Numbered from the stretch's first letter, positions 15,483-24,668 are shown. The stretch is DNA of 64,000 bases from an uncultured Oscillospiraceae bacterium (GCA_900555015.1 USJL01000009.1:3523-67522), one strand, 5' to 3'. Notes: generated by a model not told the origin, from the sequence alone. Numbers and translations are program-made.

Positions 15483-16640
15483 TTATGAAACAAGTGTAAG
15501 AATTAATCCCCCTGCAATAACAGAGGCTATTTGACCTGAAACATTTACGCTTATGGATTGCATAAGCAAAAAGTTTTGGTTATCTTCTTTAAGTCCCATT
15601 TGGTTAACAACTCTTCCGCTCATAGGAAAAGCCGAAATGCCTGCGGCACCAATCATTGGGTTAATTTTCTTGTCTTTCGGTAAAAACAGGTTAAGCAATT
15701 TTGCAAACATTACACCGCCAACAGTGTCAAAAACAAATGCAACCAATCCCAATGCCAAAATTAATAATGTATCTGCCTGAACAAATTCTTCATAGTGCAT
15801 TTTAGATGCAACTGTTATGCCAAGCAAAATGGTAATTAAATTTGCAAGTGCGTTTTGCGCCGTGTCTGAAAGTTGGTTTAAAACACCGCATTCTCTTATA
15901 AGGTTGCCAAACATTAAAAATCCTACAAGTGCAACTGATTTAGGCGCTACAAGACCTGCAATAACCGTTACTATAATAGGAAAAAGTATTTTTGTTGTTT
16001 TTGAAACATCACCGGGGTGGTATTTCATTCTTATGCGTCTTTCCTTTTTAGTTGTAATTGCTTTAATTACAGGCGGCTGAACTATAGGCACAAGCGCCAT
16101 ATACGAGTATGCCGCAACCATTATAGGGCCTAAGTATTTTGAGTTTAATGTGTTCGCCACAAATATAGATGTGGGACCGTCTGCCGCACCTATAATTGCT
16201 ATTGAAGCCGCATCGTTTACATCAAAGAAAAAACTTGCCACAAAGAATGTAAAGAAAATTCCGAATTGTGCGGCTGCTCCGAATAACATCAACCACGGAT
16301 TTTTTAAAAGCGGGCCAAAATCAATCATTGCACCTATTCCGATAAACAACAGTAATGGGAAAAGTTCGTTTGCAATTCCTGCTCCGAAAAGAACGGTCAG
16401 CGGTCCTTCTTCTGTTGAACCGGCTTGCGTTATTGCACCGGATAACGGCAGGTTAACAAGAATTGTTCCAAATCCCATTGGCAAAAGCAGAGTGGGTTCC
16501 ATTTCTTTTTTTATTGCCAAATAAATCAGCAATCCGCCAACAGCCCACATTACAACCATTTGCCATTTGATTTCACCGAAGTTGGAAAACAGTGCGGCAA
16601 AATCTTTGAAAACGCTTGTTTTTAACAGTATTGTTTCCAT
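15483..16640 (-). CDS. Sodium ion-translocating decarboxylase beta subunit (OadB-like)
   Basis: A 385-residue, roughly ten-pass membrane protein. It shows beta-subunit hallmarks: GFGTILVNLPLSG, FDVNDAASIAIIGAADGPTSIF and GAAGISAFPMSGRVV. Beta subunits couple decarboxylation of biotin-carboxyl to Na+ export. The carboxyltransferase alpha subunit and biotin carrier are not next door, so this is an orphan beta/gamma pair or shares an alpha subunit encoded elsewhere. I chose the ATG at 16640 (AAGGAGT in front); the frame is open to 16694, but that extension overlaps the terminator hairpin. A yybP-ykoY type riboswitch and a terminator sit in its leader. Confidence 0.88.
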   Translation of the reverse strand: METILLKTSVFKDFAALFSNFGEIKWQMVVMWAVGGLLIYLAIKKEMEPTLLLPMGFGTILVNLPLSGAITQAGSTEEGPLTVLFGAGIANELFPLLLFIGIGAMIDFGPLLKNPWLMLFGAAAQFGIFFTFFVASFFFDVNDAASIAIIGAADGPTSIFVANTLNSKYLGPIMVAAYSYMALVPIVQPPVIKAITTKKERRIRMKYHPGDVSKTTKILFPIIVTVIAGLVAPKSVALVGFLMFGNLIRECGVLNQLSDTAQNALANLITILLGITVASKMHYEEFVQADTLLILALGLVAFVFDTVGGVMFAKLLNLFLPKDKKINPMIGAAGISAFPMSGRVVNQMGLKEDNQNFLLMQSISVNVSGQIASVIAGGLILTLVS

Positions 16641-16659
16641 ATTTTTACTCCTTGCTTTA

Positions 16660-16705
16660 TAAAATAAAAAACAAGACTTCTTGCCCAAAAGCAAAAAGTC
16701 TTGTT
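16660..16705 (-). terminator. Conditional terminator in the OadB leader
   Basis: Minus-strand stem of 13 bp with one mismatch (16703-16691 with 16684-16672) followed by TTTTTTATTTT, 30 bases before the gene. Placed after an aptamer, it would be the expression platform of the riboswitch. Confidence 0.8.
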
Positions 16706-16737
16706 ATATACCGAATTATATATAAAATATAAAACAA

Positions 16738-16815
16738 TAACGGTGTAAACCGGGTTTCCCGTCATGACGATTTACACAGCATTTGTAAAACACAAATGCT
16801 AACTACTCCCTTTTT
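16738..16815 (-). promoter_or_regulatory. yybP-ykoY (Mn2+-sensing) riboswitch aptamer
   Basis: Read on the minus strand, AGGGAGUAG is followed by a hairpin (AGCATTTGT / ACAAATGCT). Next comes a second arm GTGTAAA...TTTACAC enclosing CGTCA, then ACGGG-AAA-CCCGG. GGGAGUAG in loop 1 and CGUCA in loop 3 are the two docking sequences that define the yybP-ykoY family, known to bind Mn2+ and usually to switch expression on. The match to the Lactococcus-type aptamer layout is good. The gene behind it is not a recognised Mn2+ exporter. Confidence 0.82.
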
Positions 16816-16819
16816 CTTC

Positions 16820-16848
16820 ATTATAGTTTTTTGCAAATTTATTGTCAA
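16820..16848 (-). promoter_or_regulatory. Promoter of the riboswitch-oadB-oadG transcript
   Basis: Consensus TTGACA (16848-16843), 17-bp spacer, TATAAT (16825-16820) on the minus strand, with the predicted start just before the aptamer. Confidence 0.88.
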
Positions 16849-16886
16849 TAATAATTTAAAAAATTATCAACACTTTCTAACATAAA

Positions 16887-16915
16887 TTGAAAATGGCAAT
16901 ATTTTGTGGTAAAAT
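16887..16915 (+). promoter_or_regulatory. Promoter of the HdeD-like gene
   Basis: TTGAAA (16887-16892), 17-bp spacer, TAAAAT (16910-16915). Confidence 0.65.
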
Positions 16916-16942
16916 ACTGTTAAAAGAACAGGAGGTTTTTTT

Positions 16943-17548
16943 ATGAGTGAATTTTTTGTAAAATTAAAAAAATATTCGGTAATAACCATTGTCGTTACGG
17001 CATTGCTTGGTATTTTGCTTATTGCTTATCCCGATAAAATGATTCAATATACTGCACTTATTGTAGGCGGCGGAATAATTGCTTTAGGCGTTGCTGCCAT
17101 CATTAATTATTTTGTAAATAATGAGTCTCGTTTTTCACTTGTAGCAGGTATTATTTCCGCTGTTGTGGGTGTAATTATTTGTTGTGCCTACAGGCAAATT
17201 GTTTCAATAATGATTTTTGTGCTTGGCGTCATTCTTTTAATCGGCGGTGTTGTTGATTTGGTAAACTCAGTAAACATAGCCGTAAGGCGCTATCGTTCTT
17301 GGATTGTAACCGTTATTTTGTCTATAGTGTCAATCGTTTTGGGCGTATTGTCTATTGTTAATCCGTTCCACACCCAAAATACAATCGTTCAGCTGATTGG
17401 CGCAGGTTTTGCCGTTTTTGCCGTTCTTGAACTTATAAGTTATATTCAGGTTAAGGTTATTGCAAAAAAAGTTCGTAACGAAATTAAAAACGAAAGTGAA
17501 GAAGACGGTGCAATAGAGGTTGATTATGAAGAAGTAGATGATAATTAA
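16943..17548 (+). CDS. HdeD-family (DUF308) membrane protein
   Basis: 201 residues with six hydrophobic segments in three DUF308-like pairs (GILLIAYPDKM, GVIICCAYRQI, GVLSIVNPF mark the repeated turn). A charged acidic C-terminal tail follows (residues 175-201). HdeD relatives are linked to acid resistance in enteric bacteria, but in Clostridia the role is unknown. ACAGGAGGTTTTTTT gives a strong start. Monocistronic: own promoter and terminator. Confidence 0.8.
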   Translation: MSEFFVKLKKYSVITIVVTALLGILLIAYPDKMIQYTALIVGGGIIALGVAAIINYFVNNESRFSLVAGIISAVVGVIICCAYRQIVSIMIFVLGVILLIGGVVDLVNSVNIAVRRYRSWIVTVILSIVSIVLGVLSIVNPFHTQNTIVQLIGAGFAVFAVLELISYIQVKVIAKKVRNEIKNESEEDGAIEVDYEEVDDN

Positions 17549-17556
17549 TTAAATAA

Positions 17557-17597
17557 CCGACAATGGTTTATGTTAAGCCGTTGTCGGTTTTCTTTTT
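17557..17597 (+). terminator. Terminator of the HdeD-like gene
   Basis: ACCGACAA / TTGTCGGT stem extended by GGTTTA / TAAGCC pairs, then TTTTCTTTTTTT. Confidence 0.82.
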
Positions 17598-17674
17598 TTG
17601 CTTTACTTTATTATTGAAGTATAATTTTATTTTTGCTATAATGTAAAAAAATAATATTGCGGAGGACTTTCTTT

Positions 17675-19309
17675 ATGACATATAAAGAAAAATATACTGA
17701 GTGGCTGTCTTTTGCCGATGAAAGCACTAAGGCAGAGCTTCTGTCTGTAAAAGATAACGAAAAAGAAATTGAAGACAGATTTTATAAAGATTTGGCTTTT
17801 GGAACAGGCGGTTTGCGTGGCGTTATGGGTGCCGGCTCAAACAGAATGAATAAATACACTGTCGGCAAAGCAACTTTGGGCTTGGCAAATTACCTTAAAA
17901 GTAAATATACAGGTGAAATAAAAGTTGCTTTGGCTTACGACAGCAGAAACAATTCTGCATTTTTTGCAAAAACTGCGGCAAATATTTTTGCAAATTGCGG
18001 CTTTAAGGTGTTTCTTTATGAAACGCTTGTTCCTGTTCCTGTGCTTTCGTTTACAACAGCATATTTAAAATGTAATGCAGGTGTAATGATTACCGCTTCT
18101 CATAATCCTAAGGAATATAACGGTTATAAGGTTTATGATAACAGGGGATGTCAGTTTTGTACACAAGATGCAAAAAATGCCATTGAATACATAAATAATG
18201 TTACCGATTTTAATTCTGTACCTTTCGGTGAAGAAAACAGCCAAAATATTACTATGTTGGGCGAAGAAACATTATCGGCTTATCTTAATGCTGTTAAAAA
18301 GCAAAGCTTGTTTGAAGATAAAACAGATTTAAAAATTGTTTATACACCGCTTCACGGTACAGGCAATATTCCGGTAAGGCGTATGTTAAGCAATATGGAT
18401 GTAACTGTTGTTAAAGAACAGGAATTGCCGGATGGGAATTTCTCAACAGTCAGAAGTCCGAATCCGGAGGAAAAAGACGCTTTGCTTATCGCTATTGAAA
18501 CCGCAAAAAAAATTAATGCCGATTTGGTTCTCGGCACAGATCCGGATTGCGATAGGGTTGGCATAGCTGTGCGAAATGAAAACGGCGAGTATGTTCTTTT
18601 TACAGGTAACCAAACAGGTGCGCTTCTTGTTAAATTTGTGATTGATATGAAAAAAGATTCGCTTAATGATAAATCAACTTTGGTTAAAACTATTGTAACT
18701 TCCGAGCTCGGTGCAAATATCGGCAGAAAATACGGTCTTCGTGTTGAAGAAACATTAACGGGATTTAAATATATCGGCGAAAAAATCAATAAGTATGAAG
18801 ACAGCGGAGAACAGGAATTTGTTATAGGCTATGAAGAGTCTTACGGCTATCTTGTGGGTACTCATGCAAGAGATAAAGACGCTGTTGTTTCTTCAATGCT
18901 TATTTGTCAAATGGCTGCTTGGTATAAATCACATGGCAAAACTTTAATTGACGGTTTAAATGATATTTATGCAGAATACGGCTATTACCTTGATTCTCTT
19001 GATTCTTTTGTTCTTAAAGGAAAAGACGGGGCAGAAAAAATTCAAAATCTTATGTCTTACTTCAGAGAAAAAGGAACATCTTTGTTTGACGGCGCAGAAA
19101 AAATTACAGACTATTCTTTAGGTGTAGGCGATTTGCCTAAAGAAAATGTTCTTAAATATGTTTGGAACGACGACTCTTGGATTGCAATAAGACCAAGCGG
19201 CACAGAACCTAAAATCAAAGTTTATTACAGCGTGCGTGATGAAGATAAGAGTGCGGCTGAAAGCAGACTTGCACAAATTAAAAATGTAATTACTTCGATT
19301 ATAAAATAA
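17675..19309 (+). CDS. Phosphoglucomutase/phosphomannomutase (alpha-D-phosphohexomutase family)
   Basis: Interconverts glucose-1-P and glucose-6-P (possibly also the mannose phosphates). 544 residues. Catalytic phosphoserine loop TASHNPKEYNG, metal site DPDCDR, sugar-binding GYEESYGY and the phosphate-binding RPSGTEPKIKVYY are all intact. Length and motif spacing fit the PgcA-type of Firmicutes. Start is the ATG at 17675 with GCGGAGGAC upstream; the TTG at 17657 would overlap that site. It would supply glucose-1-P for RfbA, encoded 15 kb away. Confidence 0.93.
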   Translation: MTYKEKYTEWLSFADESTKAELLSVKDNEKEIEDRFYKDLAFGTGGLRGVMGAGSNRMNKYTVGKATLGLANYLKSKYTGEIKVALAYDSRNNSAFFAKTAANIFANCGFKVFLYETLVPVPVLSFTTAYLKCNAGVMITASHNPKEYNGYKVYDNRGCQFCTQDAKNAIEYINNVTDFNSVPFGEENSQNITMLGEETLSAYLNAVKKQSLFEDKTDLKIVYTPLHGTGNIPVRRMLSNMDVTVVKEQELPDGNFSTVRSPNPEEKDALLIAIETAKKINADLVLGTDPDCDRVGIAVRNENGEYVLFTGNQTGALLVKFVIDMKKDSLNDKSTLVKTIVTSELGANIGRKYGLRVEETLTGFKYIGEKINKYEDSGEQEFVIGYEESYGYLVGTHARDKDAVVSSMLICQMAAWYKSHGKTLIDGLNDIYAEYGYYLDSLDSFVLKGKDGAEKIQNLMSYFREKGTSLFDGAEKITDYSLGVGDLPKENVLKYVWNDDSWIAIRPSGTEPKIKVYYSVRDEDKSAAESRLAQIKNVITSIIK

Positions 19310-19321
19310 GTTGGTGTTAGT

Positions 19322-19555
19322 ATGGAAAAATATATAAATGAGGTTCTTCAGCCTAAAATTCAAGGCGATGGAGGGTGGATAGAATTTGTATCTCTTAACG
19401 GCAATGTTTTAACCGTTATTTTCAGGGGCGAGTGTTCAAAATGCCTTATTCTTAACAGGTGTGTTGAGTGGATAGAAGGCGAAATTAAAAGAGATTTACA
19501 TAAAACAGTTAAGGTTAATGCCATTCGCAAAAAGCCTTATTTTCAGGATGTTTAA
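19322..19555 (+). CDS. NifU C-terminal domain-like small protein
   Basis: 77 residues that match a stand-alone NifU C-terminal (thioredoxin-like, Fe-S scaffold) domain: QGDGGWIEFVSLNGN followed by GECSKCLIL, which holds the CxxC that binds or passes on a cluster. It lies 12 bp after the phosphoglucomutase gene and 14 bp before the mannosidase, so it appears to be in the same transcript. No other iron-sulfur genes are near. Its normal partner cannot be inferred from the context. Confidence 0.75.
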   Translation: MEKYINEVLQPKIQGDGGWIEFVSLNGNVLTVIFRGECSKCLILNRCVEWIEGEIKRDLHKTVKVNAIRKKPYFQDV

Positions 19556-19569
19556 GGGGGTAATGCTAA

Positions 19570-22500
19570 ATGGCACATATTAAAGTTGTTAGGCGCTCAA
19601 TGCGACCTGAGGAATGGACGGATTTGCGCTTTGGCTGGCTTAAAAGGTATATTTACGATTCAAAATGGGAAATTGAAAATTTAATGATTAAAGATGCCCG
19701 CCAAGTCAGTGAAATGGAATTTGATTATTATTCCGATGATTACAGACCGCTTAAAAAAGGCGATATGTATTTTACTCCCGACGGAACGGCGTTTATTACC
19801 GCAGATGTTAATATTCCAAAAGATTTACAGGGTAAAGAACTTTGGTTTTCACTTAAAACAGCTGCAGAAATTTGTGTTAAAATTAACGGCAAATATATCG
19901 GCGGTGTAGACCCTAACAGAGAAAGAATGTTGCTTTCTCCCTATATTAATGATAAAGAAACCCTTCATTTTGAAATGATGGGTTATAACCGTTCAAAGCC
20001 GGATGATGAGCGAAATCCGGAAAGCCTTTCTGTTCGTGGATGCCGTCAAATTTTTGAAGGTGCTTATATTTGCACGGTTAACCACGCTGTTCAGGATTTA
20101 GTTTGGGATTTTGAGCTTTTGCTCGATATTGCAAAAAGCGATTTATTTAATGAGGATTACAGAAACTTCCTTAATAAAGAGCTTAATAATGCGATGAACT
20201 TAATCGATTTTGACGGCGATGAGTTAACAGGCGTTGAAGAGGCTAAAAAGTATATTGATGAAGTTGTTTATGCTAATGATAACTATAAGGGCAGCGGCGA
20301 TGTTGCGCTTATCGCTCATTCTCATTTGGATATTGCATATTATTGGCGCAGAATACATGCTGTTCAAAAGAATTTAAGAACAGTGCTTATTCAGTTAAGA
20401 CTTATGGATAAGTATCCCGATTTTAAATATACCCACACACAGCCTTATGTTTATGAAACACTTGAAAAGTATTACCCGGATGTGTTTAATGAATTAAAAG
20501 AAAAAGTGGCAAACGGTCAGTTTGAACCTGTGGGCGCAATGTATGTTGAGCCGGATTGTAATATTCCCACTGCCGAAAGTCTTGTTCGCCAGTGCTTATA
20601 CGGTCAAAAAACTTATGAAAGAATGTTTGGCAAAACAGTAAATAACGCTTGGTTGCCGGATGTTTTCGGCAACAGCTGGATTTTGCCTCAAATTCTTAAA
20701 AAAAGCGGTGTTGATTATTTTGTGTCAAACAAAATGTCCACTTGGAACGACACAAACCGTTTCCCCCACAATAATTTTAAATGGCGTGGAATAGACGGCA
20801 CAGAGGTTCTTGCATGTGTTCCGCCTACTCATTTTATTACTTGGAATATGCCAAGCCAAATTCAGGAAAACTGGGAAGCATATATTGATAAAGACAGCGG
20901 CGGTCAAACAATGAATATGTTCGGCTACGGCGACGGCGGTTCCGGCTGTACCGAAGAAATGATAGAACTTATGCACCGTTTTGATAAGCTTTCAGTTATG
21001 CCTAAATGCACACATATGGGCGGCGCCGAATTCCTTGAAAAGAATTTAAAAAACAATGATTCCCTTGAAACTTGGGACGGCGAACTTTACCTTGAAATGC
21101 ACCGTGGCACTTTTACAACAAAAAGCAATTTGAAAAAGTTAAACAGGCAGCTTGAATATAAGTTCAGAACAGCGGAAATGTTAAGCGTTTTGCGTGGCGA
21201 AAATAACCGTGAACAAATAACTGATCTTTATAAAAAATTGTTAATCAATCAGTTTCATGATATTTTGCCGGGTTCACATATCAATCCTGTTTATAAGGAC
21301 GCTATGGCAGATTACAGTGAAATAAATTCCGCACTTGATGAAATCATAGGTACAGGCTCAAAATATTTTAATACTCTTAACTTTAAAAGAGATGCTTTAA
21401 CCTTTGTTCCGAATAAAAACGGCACATCTACAAGATATTTTGAAAAAGGAAATTGGATTATTCCAAACATTGCTCCTTTGTCTTGTGCATCTCTTCGTAA
21501 AACCGATTATACAAAAGAGTGGATAGAAATCGGCGAAACCGTTGAAACACCCTATTATTCAATTAAATTTAATGAAGACGGCTCTGTTGCTTCGTTGTTT
21601 GATAAAGAACTTTCGAGGCAGTGGGCAGACGGTGATTTTAATAAATTGAAAATTTATACCGATTGCCCCGGCAACTATGACGCTTGGGATATTTTGCCTA
21701 ATTATAAAGATAAGCAAATTGAACTTCAGGTTGAACAGCCGTTGACTTTACTTGAAAAAGACGGTGAATGTGCAACATTTGTAACAACTCTTAAAACAGA
21801 AAAATCTACTTGGACAATGCTTATAAGATTGTTTAGAAGAAGCAGAGGTATAGAAGTTGAAAATGTTGTTGATTGGCACGAAAAACACAAGCTTGCAAAG
21901 GTTGAATTTGCGTGCAATGTTCTTTCGCGAAAAGCCCTTTGTGACACATCTGCCGGATTTATTGAGCGTGATACCCATAAAAACACAACCTGGCAGCAGG
22001 CACGCTTTGAAACTTGCCATCATAAATGGTGCGATTTGGCTGAAACAGACGGTGGTATTGCCGTAATTAACGATGGTAAGTATGGCGTTGGATTTGATAA
22101 AAATACAATCAGCCTTTCATTGCTCAGAGCTACTATTCGCCCTGATGTTGAATCCGATATGGGCAATCATGATTTTTGTTATATGATTATGCCTCACAGC
22201 GGAAACGCCGTTTCTGCCGGTATTAATAACATTGCTTTTCAATATAATGTGCCTCTTGTTAAGGCAGATGTGGAAAATGTGTTTTCAGATACATTTGAAC
22301 CTCTTTATCTTCAGGCTGTTAAGGAAAGTGAAGACGGCAAAATGATTGTTGTTCGCCTTTCCGAACAGGATGGCAAGCGTGGTTCGTTTGCTTTAAGCAA
22401 AAAAGCAAAAGTTCTTAATATGCTTGAAGAAGTTCAGGGTGAAACGGATGTTGTAAATTATTCTCCGTTTGAAATTATTACTTTGGGATTTGATAAATAA
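19570..22500 (+). CDS. Glycoside hydrolase family 38 alpha-mannosidase
   Basis: 976 residues. Zinc ligands in AHSHLD (H250, H252, D254) and the predicted nucleophile D364 in WLPDVFGNS are diagnostic of GH38 alpha-mannosidases. A helical middle domain and the large beta C-terminal region follow. No signal peptide, so it is cytoplasmic and probably trims mannosides or glycosylated mannose oligomers taken up from host or dietary glycans. AAGGGGGTAATGCTAA precedes the ATG. The stop overlaps the next start by one base (TAATG). Confidence 0.93.
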   Translation: MAHIKVVRRSMRPEEWTDLRFGWLKRYIYDSKWEIENLMIKDARQVSEMEFDYYSDDYRPLKKGDMYFTPDGTAFITADVNIPKDLQGKELWFSLKTAAEICVKINGKYIGGVDPNRERMLLSPYINDKETLHFEMMGYNRSKPDDERNPESLSVRGCRQIFEGAYICTVNHAVQDLVWDFELLLDIAKSDLFNEDYRNFLNKELNNAMNLIDFDGDELTGVEEAKKYIDEVVYANDNYKGSGDVALIAHSHLDIAYYWRRIHAVQKNLRTVLIQLRLMDKYPDFKYTHTQPYVYETLEKYYPDVFNELKEKVANGQFEPVGAMYVEPDCNIPTAESLVRQCLYGQKTYERMFGKTVNNAWLPDVFGNSWILPQILKKSGVDYFVSNKMSTWNDTNRFPHNNFKWRGIDGTEVLACVPPTHFITWNMPSQIQENWEAYIDKDSGGQTMNMFGYGDGGSGCTEEMIELMHRFDKLSVMPKCTHMGGAEFLEKNLKNNDSLETWDGELYLEMHRGTFTTKSNLKKLNRQLEYKFRTAEMLSVLRGENNREQITDLYKKLLINQFHDILPGSHINPVYKDAMADYSEINSALDEIIGTGSKYFNTLNFKRDALTFVPNKNGTSTRYFEKGNWIIPNIAPLSCASLRKTDYTKEWIEIGETVETPYYSIKFNEDGSVASLFDKELSRQWADGDFNKLKIYTDCPGNYDAWDILPNYKDKQIELQVEQPLTLLEKDGECATFVTTLKTEKSTWTMLIRLFRRSRGIEVENVVDWHEKHKLAKVEFACNVLSRKALCDTSAGFIERDTHKNTTWQQARFETCHHKWCDLAETDGGIAVINDGKYGVGFDKNTISLSLLRATIRPDVESDMGNHDFCYMIMPHSGNAVSAGINNIAFQYNVPLVKADVENVFSDTFEPLYLQAVKESEDGKMIVVRLSEQDGKRGSFALSKKAKVLNMLEEVQGETDVVNYSPFEIITLGFDK

Positions 22501-22916
22501 TGAATACTGTTCAAATAGTTATAATAGTTGCCGCTGTTTTGGTTCTCGGAATTATAATTTTGCCTCTTTTTAACAAGTGGCAGTTTAAAAGACTTCCTGC
22601 CGAACAGCAGGTTTTGGCAATTATGAAGCAGGCAAATAAACTTGTTTATTGGAAAAATGTTTCAAACGGCAGAACAGGCAATTTGTTTTTTGTAAAAAAC
22701 AAACGCAAAATTCTTGTTTTTCCTTGGCAACTTGATGAACAGGGCAGAATGGTTATTACAAAAAGCAACCCCTTTGATAAATGGGATTACCCTGAAGAAC
22801 AGGAACCGTTGAATGATGATGAAGTAAAACAGGCGGTGGAAGAATTACAAAAATATTCAAAAAGTTCTGTTGTAAAAATCATCTTTAATAATCCATTTGA
22901 AAATGACAAAGCATAA
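22500..22916 (+). CDS. Hypothetical membrane-anchored protein
   Basis: 138 residues. One N-terminal transmembrane helix (IVIIVAAVLVLGIIILPLF), then a basic soluble part with LVYWKNVSNGRTGNLFFVKN and a charged C-terminus. I do not recognise the family. It is translationally coupled to the mannosidase (TAATG). Its last 60 bp overlap the tail of a convergent gene on the other strand. Confidence 0.6.
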   Translation: MNTVQIVIIVAAVLVLGIIILPLFNKWQFKRLPAEQQVLAIMKQANKLVYWKNVSNGRTGNLFFVKNKRKILVFPWQLDEQGRMVITKSNPFDKWDYPEEQEPLNDDEVKQAVEELQKYSKSSVVKIIFNNPFENDKA

Positions 22917-23246
22917 TCCAAACCACAAAATTGAATACGGCAGGCAAATTTGCCCCATAAAATTAAATGGCAAACTGCTGTAATTCCAAACATTCATGTT
23001 GTATTTAACGTTAAAAATTCCGCCGAAAATCAATTCAACGGCGGTAATGATTATCGTTCCCAAAAGGCACTTCTTAAAAAGAGGTGCCTTTTTTGATTTT
23101 ATTGACAAAGCAATAAACAAAAGTCCGATTATACCCCCTGCAAAAAACATGCTGTAATGGGTGCGTCCCCGCCAAATTATTTCAACTGTGCAGTACGAAT
23201 AACCGAACAGTGTAAACAGATGTACATAATACAATATTTTTTTCAT
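22857..23246 (-). CDS. CmpB-type putative ABC transporter permease
   Basis: 129 residues with four hydrophobic segments. The patterns LFGYSYCTVEIIWRGRTHYS and IFNVKYNMNVWNYSSLPFNF are typical of the small membrane proteins annotated as putative ABC transporter permease (CmpB family), often found alone. No ATPase is adjacent, so transport function is not supported by context. Its 3' end overlaps the convergent neighbour by 60 bp. No obvious ribosome site was seen. Confidence 0.65.
   Translation of the reverse strand: MKKILYYVHLFTLFGYSYCTVEIIWRGRTHYSMFFAGGIIGLLFIALSIKSKKAPLFKKCLLGTIIITAVELIFGGIFNVKYNMNVWNYSSLPFNFMGQICLPYSILWFGLCFVIFKWIIKDDFYNRTF
23062..23096 (+). terminator. Possible terminator of the mannosidase transcript inside the convergent gene
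   Basis: AAAGGCACTTCTT / AAGAGGTGCCTTT hairpin with TTTTTT on the plus strand. It lies within the minus-strand CmpB-like gene, about 150 bases after the end of the 22500 gene. It would stop the long plus-strand transcript. Confidence 0.5.
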
Positions 23247-23300
23247 ATTTGTATTATTTCACCCAATGTGATAAAATAAACATATAAGGCAGGCGTTAAT

Positions 23301-24641
23301 ATGAATATTCCCGAATATGCAAATAAAATTATAAATGCACTAAACGAAAATGGGTTTAGCGTTTTTGTTGTCGGCGGCTTTGTAAGAGACGGCATTATGG
23401 GTTTTGTTCCCGGTGATGTTGATATTGCAACTTCTGCCTTGCCTTGTGAAACTGAAAAGGTTCTTGAAAATAATAACATTAAATATATCGAAACCGGCAT
23501 AAAACACGGCACAATTACTGCTGTTTCAATGGGTGAGCCGGTTGAAATAACAACTTTCAGAACTGATGGCGAGTATGAGGATAACCGTCATCCCGATACC
23601 GTTTCATTTGTTTCAAATGTTGAAGAAGATTTAAAACGCCGTGATTTTACAATTAACGCCCTTGCCTACAGCGATAAAACAGGAATTGTTGATTTGTTCG
23701 GCGGTGAAAATGATATAAAAAACAAATTAATTCGCTGCGTCGGTAATCCCGATTTGCGCTTTAAAGAGGATGCGTTGCGTATTATGCGTGCTCTCCGTTT
23801 TTCTTCCGTTCTCGGTTTTGAAATTGAAGAAAAAACATCACAGGCAATTTTTAATAACAAAAACTTGCTTTTAAATGTTGCTTCTGAACGAATATTTGCC
23901 GAACTTTGTAAACTTTTAACAGGCAAAAATGTTTATAATGTGCTTGATAAGTATAAAGATGTTATTTCCGTTATAATCCCTGAATTAAAACCTACTTTTA
24001 ATTGCGTTCAAAATAACCCGTGGCATATTTATAATGTTTATTATCATATAATTCACGCAGTTGAAAATGCGCCGTCGGATGTTGAGTTAAGGCTTGCAAT
24101 GTTTTTTCATGACATAGGCAAACCGGCGGTTAAAACTACAGATGAAAAGGGGATAGACCATTTTAAAACCCACGCTTTTAAAAGTGCTGAAATTGCAGAA
24201 AATGTACTTCGTCGTTTTCACGCAAGCAACAAATTAACAGAAAAGGTTGTTCAGCTTGTTTATTATCATCAAAGTATAGAAAATGTGGATGAAATTAATG
24301 TTAAACGGTGGATTTCAAAAATCGGCGCAGAGCAAACAAAAAACTTGTTTTTGGTACGCATTGCCGATTTGAAAGCTCATAATCCCGAAAAAACTGCTTG
24401 GGAATCCGATGTGTTGTACAAAACTTTGGCGTCTGTTGATGAGATTGCAAATGCAAACTGTGCTTTTTCCGTTAAAGATTTAAATGTTAACGGAAACGAT
24501 TTAATAAGCCTTGGGTTTAAAGGCAAAGAAATCGGTGCTGCGCTTAATTGCGTTTTGGAAAAGGTTTTGAATGATGAACTTGAAAACGATAAAAATCAAA
24601 TACTGAATTATTTAAAAAACGATTATTCCAAGAAGTTTTGA
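23301..24641 (+). CDS. cca: CCA tRNA nucleotidyltransferase with HD domain
   Basis: Adds or repairs the 3'-CCA of tRNAs. 446 residues. Nucleotidyltransferase head with VVGGFVRDGIMG and the GDVDIAT metal site, the RRDFTINALAY motif, and an RNA-binding middle. An HD phosphohydrolase domain (FFHDIGKP) is followed by the C-terminal region. This matches bacterial class II CCA-adding enzymes. The gene is separate from its neighbours and ends in its own terminator. Confidence 0.93.
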   Translation: MNIPEYANKIINALNENGFSVFVVGGFVRDGIMGFVPGDVDIATSALPCETEKVLENNNIKYIETGIKHGTITAVSMGEPVEITTFRTDGEYEDNRHPDTVSFVSNVEEDLKRRDFTINALAYSDKTGIVDLFGGENDIKNKLIRCVGNPDLRFKEDALRIMRALRFSSVLGFEIEEKTSQAIFNNKNLLLNVASERIFAELCKLLTGKNVYNVLDKYKDVISVIIPELKPTFNCVQNNPWHIYNVYYHIIHAVENAPSDVELRLAMFFHDIGKPAVKTTDEKGIDHFKTHAFKSAEIAENVLRRFHASNKLTEKVVQLVYYHQSIENVDEINVKRWISKIGAEQTKNLFLVRIADLKAHNPEKTAWESDVLYKTLASVDEIANANCAFSVKDLNVNGNDLISLGFKGKEIGAALNCVLEKVLNDELENDKNQILNYLKNDYSKKF

Positions 24642-24668
24642 ATTTCATTTCAAAACTTCTTTTTTTTG
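24629..24668 (+). terminator. Terminator of cca
   Basis: AAGAAGTTTTGAA / TTTCAAAACTTCTT stem overlapping the stop codon, followed by a T8 run. Confidence 0.9.

Noticed and set aside
15553..16524. Several plus-strand frames across the oadB region
   Set aside because: They are antisense shadows of a clear OadB protein with conserved motifs.
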